Below are positions 7,573 to 15,085 of a stretch of 46,433 nucleotides of DNA, piece after piece. Source of the stretch: Acidobacteriota bacterium. Its GTDB lineage: Bacteria > Acidobacteriota > Aminicenantia > Aminicenantales > UBA4085. The position numbers and the translations under genes are program-made. Where the stretch lies: the NCBI GenBank assembly GCA_028749235.1, contig JAQULS010000005.1, positions 1 to 46,433 of the forward strand, written 5' to 3'. The first letter of the stretch is position 1, and each line of letters begins with the position of its first letter. The notes under the pieces were generated by a model. It was not told the DNA's origin and ran no database searches. It saw only the letters and a list, made by a program, of their open reading frames with translations.

Positions 7573-7965
7573 ATGACGAAAACCGCCCCCAAGAGCCAGC
7601 CCCGCAAGCACCGGACGGCCGCCGAGGCCAAGGCCGACCTCAACCGCCGCCGCGAATGGCGGTTCGACCTTCCGCTGCGGGCCGTCGTCGAGGGCCGCCT
7701 GCCGCAGGGCAAGAAGTTCAAGGAAGAAGCCACCCTGCGGGACATCAGCTCGACGGGCGCTTATTTCTGCCTGGACTCCGGCGTCATCGTCGGGTCCAAG
7801 CTTCACCTGGTCATCGAGATCCCGCCCCAGGCGACCGAAGGCCAGAAGGTCAAGCTGCGCGTCGGCGGCTTGACCATCCGCCTGGAGCAGCCCAACAAGA
7901 AGAAAAAGAAGCAGGGCGTGGCTGTTCGCTTCGACAAGGATTTCGAGTTCCTTACCAAGCCCTGA
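7573..7965 (+). CDS. PilZ domain protein with intact c-di-GMP motifs
   Basis: A 130-residue protein with a Lys/Arg-rich N-terminus and a PilZ domain. The ligand motifs are complete: RRREWR at residues 25-30 and DISSTG at 57-62, spaced as in cyclic-di-GMP binders, and the strand VAVRFDKDF closes the barrel. A lysine run (NKKKKKQG) lies before the last strand. It starts 24 bases after the LuxR-type gene, after an AAGGGA site, so the two are probably co-transcribed. It is the best candidate in this cluster for actual ligand binding. Its output partner is unknown. Compare the two degenerate relatives just upstream. Confidence 0.9.
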   Translation: MTKTAPKSQPRKHRTAAEAKADLNRRREWRFDLPLRAVVEGRLPQGKKFKEEATLRDISSTGAYFCLDSGVIVGSKLHLVIEIPPQATEGQKVKLRVGGLTIRLEQPNKKKKKQGVAVRFDKDFEFLTKP

Positions 7966-7975
7966 CGGGGCATCC

Positions 7976-8599
7976 ATGCTGCGCGTCGGCCTGACCGGCG
8001 GCATCGCCTGCGGCAAAAGCGTCGTCGCCTCCCTGTTCGAATCCCGCGGCGCCCGTCTGCATCGGGCCGACGAGGAATCCCGGCATCTCATGGATCCCGG
8101 CGGCCCCGCCTGGGCCGCGGTCCAGGGCCGCTTCGGGCCCGGAATCGTGCGGACCGACGGCACGATCGACCGACCGGCGCTCAGCCGGATCGTCTTCCGG
8201 GACGCCGCCGCCCGGCTTGACCTTGAAAAGATCATTCATCCCCTGGTCATCGCGGGCTTGAAAACCGCGGCCGCGCAAGCCGAAGCCGAGGGTTCGGTCC
8301 GGATCTTCGTTTCGGAAGCGGCCCTGATCTACGAGACGGGCTTGGCGGGCTGGTTCGACCGCATCGTCGTCGTCCATTGCGATCGCGAGACGCAGATGAG
8401 CCGGCTTGTGGCGAGAGACGGGATCAGCCGCAAGGAAGCCGGGCTCCGCCTGGCGGCGCAGCTGGACCCGGCGGAAAAGGCCCGCCGGGCCGACTACGTC
8501 ATCGACACGTCGGGGGCTTTGGAAGAAACCCTGGCCCGCGCCGAAGCGGTGTTTACTTTGCTGCTGGACGAAAGCTCTGCGCCTCTCCTGAATGCGTGA
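7976..8599 (+). CDS. coaE: dephospho-CoA kinase
   Basis: CoaE adds the 3'-phosphate to dephospho-CoA, the last step of coenzyme A synthesis, in the cytosol. The protein (207 residues, normal length) begins LRVGLTGGIACGKSVVASLF with a clear P-loop. It also has the HRADEESR segment, IIHPLV, the lid-like RLVARDGISRKEA and DYVIDTSG near the end. The ATG at 7976 is ten bases after the PilZ gene's stop, so it probably belongs to the same transcript although the functions differ. A short cctctc/gagagg hairpin (8582-8603) covers its stop codon before the convergent gene. Confidence 0.95.
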   Translation: MLRVGLTGGIACGKSVVASLFESRGARLHRADEESRHLMDPGGPAWAAVQGRFGPGIVRTDGTIDRPALSRIVFRDAAARLDLEKIIHPLVIAGLKTAAAQAEAEGSVRIFVSEAALIYETGLAGWFDRIVVVHCDRETQMSRLVARDGISRKEAGLRLAAQLDPAEKARRADYVIDTSGALEETLARAEAVFTLLLDESSAPLLNA

Positions 8600-8615
8600 G
8601 AGGGGAATCCCGTCT

Positions 8616-8969
8616 CTACCAAATACCGGGGCTCAGCAGGAGCATGATGATGGTGGCGAGGGCCAGGCTGGCTGCAACGAGAGGATAGTAGAGAGTCCCG
8701 AATTTCCTGCGCCTGTTCTTGGGATCGATCCGGAAATCCGCCCAGTCCACCGTATACTTATTTGTCTTGGCCCGGTACATGAAATGAACGACGTTGGCGC
8801 AGGCCACAAAAACGGCGAACCAGACGAGCGCGGATACCCATCCCCAGATGAGAACCAGCGCCACAATGATCCCCGTCAGGAACAGAATTTTCCCGAACTT
8901 CCACCATTTCGGCTGGAGATCGTGCCCTTTCAGGAAGCTGATGTCGGTCCGAATTTCATCCCTCAGCAT
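8616..8969 (-). CDS. small membrane protein of unknown function
   Basis: A 117-residue protein I do not recognise. Three hydrophobic spans are visible: about residues 26-43, 46-63 and 93-113. A charged loop (RAKTNKYTVDWADFRIDPKN) lies between the second and third. The N-terminus (LRDEIRTDISFLKGHDLQPK) is polar with no signal peptide. The start is supported by GAGGAG eight bases upstream. It is convergent with coaE, and 8970-9078 upstream shows no other gene. Confidence 0.75.
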   Translation of the reverse strand: MLRDEIRTDISFLKGHDLQPKWWKFGKILFLTGIIVALVLIWGWVSALVWFAVFVACANVVHFMYRAKTNKYTVDWADFRIDPKNRRRKFGTLYYPLVAASLALATIIMLLLSPGIW

Positions 8970-9078
8970 GGGTTTTCTCCTCTCGAACTTCGGGAATGCT
9001 GACAGCTTCCTTTTCCGGCATGAACGCGGCGGTCATAGCAGATCGGAGAAGATTGGCCCCGATACCCCGAGCCCTCTC

Positions 9079-10029
9079 TTAGGCTTTCGATTCCTTAAGG
9101 GCGGCGGCCAGCAGCGGGATCATGATCTCGTGGTGACCGACGAAGTAGTAGCCCCGCCCCTTTTTGCCCAGCGGCCGTTTGGCCACGTTCTCGGACGGAC
9201 GGTAATGCCGCATGAAATCGAAGACGGCGGTGGAGAAGCCGTCCAGCTTGGCGCCCTTGTTGCGGACAAGGGAGACGGCCTTGAGGAAGACTTCGGGGAG
9301 AAGAACCGCCGACCCGATGTTGAGGTAGACGCCGCCGCCGTTGAGCGCCTGGACGAGCCCGGCCAGCCGGAAAAAGTCCCGCAGCGATGTCTGGCCGATG
9401 GCCTCGCCGCTGGCCTGAGGATGGACATGGATGATGTCGGTTCCCATGGCCACGTGGACGGTCACGGGTATCTTCAGACGGGCCGCCGTTCCCAGAAGAC
9501 TCACGTCGCGGTGGGGAAATCTCGATCCGGCGATCATCCGCCCGACCGATTCGCCGAGCCCCAGGCCGTCGGCCGCGCCGGCGTTGATGGCCCGGTTGAG
9601 AAGCTCGCCTGTTTCCTTGGCCATGCCGAAGCGGCCGTCCTGGATGCGGGCCTCGACGTCCTCGGACGTCCGGCCGGCGAAGGCGATCTCGAAGTCATGG
9701 ATGACGCCGGCTCCGTTGAGGGCCAGCCCGGACACCCAGCCCTCGCGCATCAGGTCGATCAGGATCGGGCTCAGCCCGACCTTGATGACATGGGCGCCCA
9801 TGCCCCAGAGGAGGGGCTTGCCGCGGTCGCGGGCCGTCCGGCAGGCCGCCACGAAGGCCCGCAGATCCGCCGCCGCCAGGAACCCGGGCAGAGAATCGAG
9901 AAGCTCCGCGACCGAGGCGCCGGGAGCCAAGGGCCGGGCGAAATCCGCCAGGCCGACCTTGCTGGGCCGGGAACGGAGAGGATAGGTGCGGATGCCGTCG
10001 GGAGTCAGGGATCGGACGCTTCGAGCCAT
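9079..10029 (-). CDS. conserved protein, possibly deoxyhypusine-synthase-like
   Basis: A 316-residue soluble protein without membrane spans. Striking conserved-looking segments are GMGAHVIKVGLSP, LALNGAGVIHDFEIAFAGRT, ARIQDGRFGMAKETGELLN and VHVAMGTDIIHVHPQA. The Gly-rich and His-containing loops suggest a nucleotide- or metal-binding enzyme. The first segments remind me of the deoxyhypusine synthase family, but I cannot see that family's catalytic lysine motif, so this is only a suggestion. ATG 10029 was chosen because GGAGGA lies seven bases upstream. A GTG at 10086 overlapping the HU stop would add 19 unconserved-looking residues. It follows the HU gene on the same strand. Confidence 0.8.
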   Translation of the reverse strand: MARSVRSLTPDGIRTYPLRSRPSKVGLADFARPLAPGASVAELLDSLPGFLAAADLRAFVAACRTARDRGKPLLWGMGAHVIKVGLSPILIDLMREGWVSGLALNGAGVIHDFEIAFAGRTSEDVEARIQDGRFGMAKETGELLNRAINAGAADGLGLGESVGRMIAGSRFPHRDVSLLGTAARLKIPVTVHVAMGTDIIHVHPQASGEAIGQTSLRDFFRLAGLVQALNGGGVYLNIGSAVLLPEVFLKAVSLVRNKGAKLDGFSTAVFDFMRHYRPSENVAKRPLGKKGRGYYFVGHHEIMIPLLAAALKESKA

Positions 10030-10082
10030 GGAACGTTCCTCCGGCGCCTCGCGGGGCGGATGCGCCCCGGTAAGAGCCCCGC

Positions 10083-10358
10083 TCACTCGGTCGGGATGTT
10101 CTTCAGCTCCTGCCCGCTGCGGAACTTGATGCGCTTGCCTTCGGTGATGTGGATCTGCTTTTTGCGGCGGATATCGCGGCCGTAGCCCGTCTTCTTGGCC
10201 ATGACCTTGAAGCTGCCGAAGCCCCGGATTTCCACCTTTTCCTTCTTGGACAGGGCGTCCTTGAGGGCATCCAGGACGGCTTCCACGATCAGCAGAGATT
10301 TGGCCGCGTTGAAGGTCGACTTCTTTTCGATGGCCAAGGCTATATCGTTCTTGATCAT
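10083..10358 (-). CDS. HU/IHF-family DNA-binding protein, divergent arm
   Basis: A 91-residue nucleoid protein of the HU/IHF fold. The core VEIRGFGSFKV and the C-terminal IKFRSGQELKNI are typical. The beta-arm tip, normally GRNPxTG with a DNA-intercalating proline, reads GRDIRRKKQIHI here, so the proline and the Asn are replaced. The protein probably still binds DNA but may bend it less or differently. ATG 10358 has AGGAG about seven bases upstream. An upstream in-frame start is ruled out by the promoter at 10384-10412. It is transcribed divergently from the SPOR gene. Confidence 0.9.
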   Translation of the reverse strand: MIKNDIALAIEKKSTFNAAKSLLIVEAVLDALKDALSKKEKVEIRGFGSFKVMAKKTGYGRDIRRKKQIHITEGKRIKFRSGQELKNIPTE

Positions 10359-10383
10359 GAAAGTCTCCTGTTTGGAAAGGTTT

Positions 10384-10412
10384 ACTTTAGTTTTTCGCTC
10401 CCCAAATGTCAA
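10384..10412 (-). promoter_or_regulatory. HU gene promoter
   Basis: Minus-strand TTGACA (10407-10412), 17 bp, TAAAGT (10384-10389); the start would be near 10377. Its -35 box is 18 bp from that of the divergent SPOR promoter, so the two could compete or share a regulator. Confidence 0.75.
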
Positions 10413-10430
10413 GCCGAGGCCCGCCGTCGG

Positions 10431-10459
10431 TTGACTTCCCGGAAGCCCCTTTCTATAAT
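10431..10459 (+). promoter_or_regulatory. SPOR-lnt-prfB promoter
   Basis: TTGACT (10431-10436), 17 bp, TATAAT (10454-10459); start near 10466. It is one of the two best promoters in the window and probably drives the SPOR gene, lnt and prfB. Confidence 0.8.
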
Positions 10460-10496
10460 GGAATCAGTATGAAGACATACGGACAAGAGCAACTCC

Positions 10497-11147
10497 ATGG
10501 CCAAGCGCGCGCGTGAGCTTCAGTTCGCCACCCATCAGCTCGTGGCGGTCTTCCTGGGCTTGCTCGCGCTCTGCGCCTTCGTTTTTCTACTGGGCATCTC
10601 CATGGGCAGCAAGAAGACCACCCTGGCCGCCAAGGCCGGGGCGAAAGCGTTAAAGATCGAAACGCCGGCCGGGCCGAGCCCCGCCGATATCGATTCCCGC
10701 AACCGCGCCGGCGCGGCCGAAATCACGCCGGGGCCCATCGAGCCCAAGCCCGTGGCGGCGGCGGCCAAGACCGAGAGCGCGAAGCCGGCGGGCAAACCCG
10801 CGGCCGAACCCGGGAACAAGGCCTCCATCCGGCCGGAGACGAAGCCGGACATCAAGGCGCCCGCCGTTAAACCCGAGGCCAAGAAACCATCCGCCGCAAC
10901 CACGCCGGGATGGTACATCCAGGTGGCCGCCGGCGATACGAAGCCCGACGCCGAGACGCTCGTCCGCAAGCTCGAAAAAGACGGTTACCCGGCTTTCGTC
11001 ATGGATCCGCTGCCGCGGGATAAAAAGGCCCTCTACCGGGTCCGCGTCGGCCCTTACGAAAACAAGGCCGAGGCCGAAAAGGCCAAGATCAAACTGGCCG
11101 AAGCGGCCAAGAAGAAAAATACCGACTATTTCCTGGTCAAAGGCTGA
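10497..11147 (+). CDS. SPOR-domain membrane protein
   Basis: A single-pass inner-membrane protein of 216 residues. It has a short basic cytoplasmic start, one span (about residues 15-36), a long Pro/Ala/Lys-rich periplasmic linker and a C-terminal SPOR domain from about residue 137 (GWYIQVAAGDTKPDAETLVRKL, then YRVRVGPYENKAEAE). SPOR domains bind denuded septal peptidoglycan, so a role at the division site is likely (compare FtsN and DedD). The ATG has only a weak ribosome site. It opens a transcript with lnt and prfB. Confidence 0.88.
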   Translation: MAKRARELQFATHQLVAVFLGLLALCAFVFLLGISMGSKKTTLAAKAGAKALKIETPAGPSPADIDSRNRAGAAEITPGPIEPKPVAAAAKTESAKPAGKPAAEPGNKASIRPETKPDIKAPAVKPEAKKPSAATTPGWYIQVAAGDTKPDAETLVRKLEKDGYPAFVMDPLPRDKKALYRVRVGPYENKAEAEKAKIKLAEAAKKKNTDYFLVKG

Positions 11148-11178
11148 CCGGACTTCCCACGGCGGTAGAGATCCTCTC

Positions 11179-12720
11179 ATGGCGAACACTTCCAAGCCGG
11201 GCCGGATCGGATGGCTCGATCTTCTCGGCGCGGTTGCGACGGGCGTCTTGACGGCGATCGCCTTTCCCAAACTCAACCTCATGTTCTTCGCCTGGATCTC
11301 GCTCCTGCCCCTCTTGTTCCTCCTGGCCAAGGCCCGGCCGCGGCAGGGCTTTCTCCTGGGCTGGATCGCCGGCGCCTTCTTCTATGGCCTCCTTCTTTAT
11401 TGGATCCCCAACGTCCCGGCGCATTACGGGAACCTGCCGTGGATCGTCAGCATCCTCATTGACTTGCTCCTCGTCCTCATCCTGGCCTTGACTTGGGCGC
11501 TTTTCGGCCTCGGATTCGCCGGGCTGCGCCGCCGCCTGGGCCTGCCCGCATTCTATGTCGCTCCCTTCCTTTGGGTGGCCCTGGAATACGGCCTCACCCA
11601 TGTCCTGACCGGCTTCCCCTGGGGTCTGCTCGGCTTGAGCCAGTTCAAGAACGCCTTTTTCATCCAAATCGCCGCCATCACGGGCGTCTACGGCCTGACC
11701 TTCCTCCTCGTCCTGTTCCAATCCCTGTTTACCGCCTCGATCACTTATATGAAGCGCCTGCCGTTCGCCCTGGGCATGATCGCCCTGGCCGCCGTCCACA
11801 TCGGGGGGTTCCTAAGCCTGGCCAAGGTCGTCCCCGGCCCCCAGACGTTCCGGGCGGCCGTCATCCAGGGCAACGTCTCCTCGGACATCGACTGGGCCAA
11901 GGCCGGAGCCGGGAAAGCCCTGGCCCTCTTCGAGGAGCATCTGGATTTAACCCGCCAGGCCCGCGCCCAGGGAGCGGAGCTCGTCATCTGGCCGGAGTTC
12001 ACGATCCCGATGTGCTTCAACTGCGACGATCCGTTCGGCGACAGGATCGAAAACAGCCTGATCGGCTACGTTCGGGAGTCGGGAACGAGCCTCCTGCTGG
12101 GCACGATCGAGAGATCCGGCGGCCCGGACGCTCCGCGATATCACAATACGGCCCTGCAGCTGTCCCCGGATCGGGCTCCCTCCAAATACGCCAAGATGCA
12201 TCTTGTCCCGTTCGGCGAGTATATCCCCTACCGCACCGTCCTCGGTTTCGTTGAGAAGATGGTCCCCGCCGTCGGCGGATTGACGCCCGGCCAGGGGCGG
12301 ATGCTTCACTCCTTCCGCGAAATCCCCTACGGATCGCCCATCTGCTACGAGATCATCTTTCCGGACGAGGTCCGCCGCTTCGTCAAGAAAGGCGCCCGCT
12401 TCCTGGCCACCATCACCAACGACGGCTGGTACGGGACGTCGGCGGCTCCCCATCAGCATTTCGCCCAAGCGGTCTTCCGGGCGGTGGAGAACCGGCGCTT
12501 CGTCCTGCGCGCGGCCACGACCGGGATCAGCGGCATCATCGATCCCTTCGGCCGGGTCATTCGGCAGAGCCGGCTCGGCGAACGGACTTTCCTGGCCGGC
12601 GACGTGACGCCCTCGGCCGAGACGACCTTCTACACCCGCCACGGCGACGTCTTCTCCCTCGCCGCCTTGACAATCGCGGGCCTCTTCCTTATCCTGGCCC
12701 TTTTCAAGAGACACCCATGA
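11179..12720 (+). CDS. lnt: apolipoprotein N-acyltransferase
   Basis: Lnt adds the third acyl chain to lipoproteins in the inner membrane. The protein (513 residues, normal length) has about seven N-terminal hydrophobic spans and a periplasmic nitrilase domain. The Glu-Lys-Cys triad is complete: E273 in WPEFTIP, K339 in YAKMHLVPFGEY and C389 in SPICYEIIFP. ITNDGWYG and the NRRFVLRAATTGISG region follow, and a last span ends the protein. Its TGA overlaps the prfB ATG (ATGA). With LpxB and a TolC-type protein it supports a diderm envelope. Confidence 0.95.
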   Translation: MANTSKPGRIGWLDLLGAVATGVLTAIAFPKLNLMFFAWISLLPLLFLLAKARPRQGFLLGWIAGAFFYGLLLYWIPNVPAHYGNLPWIVSILIDLLLVLILALTWALFGLGFAGLRRRLGLPAFYVAPFLWVALEYGLTHVLTGFPWGLLGLSQFKNAFFIQIAAITGVYGLTFLLVLFQSLFTASITYMKRLPFALGMIALAAVHIGGFLSLAKVVPGPQTFRAAVIQGNVSSDIDWAKAGAGKALALFEEHLDLTRQARAQGAELVIWPEFTIPMCFNCDDPFGDRIENSLIGYVRESGTSLLLGTIERSGGPDAPRYHNTALQLSPDRAPSKYAKMHLVPFGEYIPYRTVLGFVEKMVPAVGGLTPGQGRMLHSFREIPYGSPICYEIIFPDEVRRFVKKGARFLATITNDGWYGTSAAPHQHFAQAVFRAVENRRFVLRAATTGISGIIDPFGRVIRQSRLGERTFLAGDVTPSAETTFYTRHGDVFSLAALTIAGLFLILALFKRHP

Positions 12721-13848
12721 CCCAGCAAAACGCGGCCACGTCCGGCCACTTCAGCGACCTCGAGGCCAAGGCCCGAGTCCTCTTCGCCAAGTTCGAAGAG
12801 CTCCGGGGGTTTCTTTGACCTCGCCGCGCGCAAGAACGAGTTTGAAGCCCTGACCAAGGAGCTGTCCGATCCCGCCGTTTGGCAGGACCAGAAGCGCTCC
12901 CAGAGCCTGCAGCAGGGCAAGAAGCGGCTGGAGCGCGAAATCCAGTTTCTCTCCCGCCTTTACAGCAAGAAGGAAGACCTCGACGTCCTGCTCGAGCTGG
13001 CCCGCGAAGGCGAGCCCGTGGAACAGGATTTCGATCAGGGCGTGACGGGCTTCGCCAAAAGCCTGGAAGAAGCGGAACTGCAGGCCCTCTTCACCGATCC
13101 CGACGACGCCCGCAATGCCATCCTGACCATCCACCCCGGCGCGGGCGGCACCGAGTCGAATGACTGGGCCTCGATGCTGCTGCGGATGTACCTACGCTAC
13201 GCTGAACGGAAGGGCTGGAAGGCCGAATCCCTGGACGTGACGCCGGGCGAGGAGGCGGGCATCAAGAGCGCGACCATACGGATCGAGGGCGATTTCGCCT
13301 TCGGCAACTTGAGCCGGGAGAACGGCGTCCATCGGCTCGTCCGCATCTCTCCCTTCGACGCCGCCAAGCGGCGCCACACGTCCTTCGCCGCGGTCTTCGT
13401 CTACCCCGAGGTCGATGACGACGTCGAGGTGGCCATCAATCCCGACGACCTCAAAATCGACACCTACCGGTCCGGCGGCAAGGGCGGCCAGCACGTCAAC
13501 ACCACGGACTCGGCGGTCCGCATCACCCACATGCCGACCGGGATCGTGGTCCAGTGCCAGAACGAGCGGTCCCAGCACAAGAACAAGGCCGCCGCCATGA
13601 AGGTCCTCAAGGCCCGGCTGTACGAGCTCGAGCAGCGCAAGAAGAAGGAAAAGATCGACAAGCTCGAGGACGCCAAGACCGAGATCGCCTGGGGAAACCA
13701 GATCCGATCCTACGTCCTCCACCCCTACCGCATGATCAAGGATCTGCGGACGCGGCTCGAAACAGGCGACACCGACCGGGTGCTGGACGGAGGCCTGGAC
13801 GACTTCATCAAGGCCGCCCTTTTCCTCCGCCACAAGCCGGCCGTCTGA
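12717..13848 (+). CDS. prfB: peptide chain release factor 2, programmed +1 frameshift
   Basis: RF2 ends translation at UGA and UAA. The frame opens at ATG 12717 (overlapping the lnt stop) and meets an in-frame TGA at 12816-12818 after 33 codons. The rest lies in the +1 frame, so the gene is 12717-12815 joined to 12817-13848, 376 residues. The site is classical: a CGGGGG Shine-Dalgarno-like run, TTT, then CTT TGA C. This makes RF2 level self-regulating through UGA reading. The SPF stop-recognition tripeptide is at about 211-213 and the catalytic GGQ at 256-258 (GGKGGQHVN). It is not a pseudogene. Confidence 0.96.
12804..12819 (+). promoter_or_regulatory. RF2 recoding site
   Basis: CGGGGG followed by TTT and the slippery CTT-TGA-C. 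The Shine-Dalgarno-like run pairs with 16S rRNA and pulls the ribosome +1 when RF2 is scarce. Spacing and the CTT codon match the known bacterial prfB site. Confidence 0.93.
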
Positions 13849-13853
13849 ACCCG

Positions 13854-14648
13854 TCAGGCCCGATTTTTCTTTATTTCCTCCCAGACCGCGTCCATCTCGG
13901 CCGGGGAGGCGTCTTTAAGTTCCCGGCCGCGCGAAGCGAAGGACGCGCGGAGGGCCTCGAACCGGGCCGTGAACTTGGCGTTGGCCCGGCGCAGGGCGAT
14001 CTCCGGGTTGGCCCGGGCCAGCCGGGCGGCTTGGGCCAGGGCGAACAGGGCGTCTCCGATCTCCTCTTCGACTTCGTCCCGCCCGCCGCCGGCCAGCGCG
14101 GCCTCGATCTCGGCCAGCTCTTCCCGGACCTTGGCCAGGGCGTCGGAGGCCTCCGGCCAGTCGAAGGCGTCCTGGGCGGCCCGCTGGCCGATCTGGAAGG
14201 CCCGCAGAAGCGCGGGGGCCGATTCCGGCACCCCCTCGAACGGCGAGGATCGTTTTTTCTCCTCGCGCTTTTGGCGGACCCAGGCGTCGAGGACGCGGGC
14301 CGCGTTCTCGACCGGCGGGCCGCCGAAGACATGGGGATGGCGGCGGATCATCTTGGCGTTGATGCCGTCCAGGGCCGCGGCCGCGTCGAACGCCCCCCGC
14401 TCCTCGTACAGGCGCGACAGGAAGACGACCTCCATCAGAACGTCTCCGAGCTCCTCGGCCAAGGCCGGGGCATCCTTGCGGTAGAGGGCGTCGACCGCCT
14501 CGTAGACTTCCTCCAGGAAATACCCGGCGATGGATTTCTCGTCCTGTTCCCGGTCCCAGGGGCAGCCGCCTGGACCGCGAAGCGCGGCCAGGATGTCGAC
14601 GAGGCGCTGGAATTTCGCGCCGACGGTCTCGTTCTCTCGTGTGTCCAT
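13854..14648 (-). CDS. mazG: nucleoside triphosphate pyrophosphohydrolase
   Basis: MazG hydrolyses (d)NTPs to monophosphates and is thought to clean the nucleotide pool or tune the stringent response. The 264-residue length matches the two-domain enzyme. The first domain has GGCPWDREQ and the helical metal motif EEVYEAVDA with EELGDVLMEVVF. The second has EELAEIEAAL and EEEIGDALFALAQAAR. ATG 14648 fits the family start. A TATAAG box ends only eight bases upstream and no ribosome site is clear, so the mRNA may be leaderless. It is convergent with prfB. Confidence 0.93.
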   Translation of the reverse strand: MDTRENETVGAKFQRLVDILAALRGPGGCPWDREQDEKSIAGYFLEEVYEAVDALYRKDAPALAEELGDVLMEVVFLSRLYEERGAFDAAAALDGINAKMIRRHPHVFGGPPVENAARVLDAWVRQKREEKKRSSPFEGVPESAPALLRAFQIGQRAAQDAFDWPEASDALAKVREELAEIEAALAGGGRDEVEEEIGDALFALAQAARLARANPEIALRRANAKFTARFEALRASFASRGRELKDASPAEMDAVWEEIKKNRA

Positions 14649-14655
14649 GGATCTT

Positions 14656-14684
14656 CTTATAGCATGCCTCCCCCCGACGGCCAA
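14656..14684 (-). promoter_or_regulatory. mazG promoter, possibly leaderless
   Basis: Minus-strand TTGGCC (14679-14684), 17 bp, TATAAG (14656-14661). The expected start falls at about 14649-14650, directly at the mazG ATG (14648). Confidence 0.5.
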
Positions 14685-14748
14685 GTCTGGACGCGGACTT
14701 GCGCTTCGTGTACCATGTCCTGCGGGGATGGGAAAGGAGACCGCTGCC

Positions 14749-15072
14749 ATGGATGAGGATCACGACGAGAGCCCGGCCGGCGGGGACGATGCCGCCGACA
14801 AGCCGCGGGAATTTCTGCCTCCGCTCGAATTCAGCTCCCTGGTTTTTCCGTTCTACAGCCAGGCCCTGGTCAAACTCGGCGTGCTCGAGGACCCGATCCA
14901 CGGCGGGTCGGCCGAAAACATCGAGTTCGCCAAACGGCTGATCGACCTCATGGACCTGCTGAAAACCCGCACCGACGGCCGCCTGGAGCCGGAGGAAGCC
15001 GCGTTCATCGAGGCCGCTCTGTCGGAGCTGAAGATGCGCTACATGCAAAAAGCGGAGATCCTCAAGGTCTGA
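14749..15072 (+). CDS. DUF1844 family protein
   Basis: A 107-residue acidic protein. The central part (LVFPFYSQALVKLGVLEDPI, then ENIEFAKRLIDLMDLLKTRTDGRLEPEE) matches the DUF1844 pattern, which I know only as a small conserved family of unknown function. No signal or membrane span is present. ATG 14749 was chosen for the AAGGAG site nine bases upstream; ATG 14728 lacks a spaced site. It precedes ribF by 13 bases and is probably co-transcribed with it. Confidence 0.85.
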   Translation: MDEDHDESPAGGDDAADKPREFLPPLEFSSLVFPFYSQALVKLGVLEDPIHGGSAENIEFAKRLIDLMDLLKTRTDGRLEPEEAAFIEAALSELKMRYMQKAEILKV

Positions 15073-15085
15073 TCGGACGGCCGAA

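Noticed and set aside
12717-12818. prfB as a pseudogene because of an early in-frame stop
   Set aside because: The stop sits in the known RF2 frameshift site and the downstream frame is intact with SPF and GGQ.
15073-15085. FMN riboswitch before ribF
   Set aside because: Only 13 bases separate ribF from the upstream gene.
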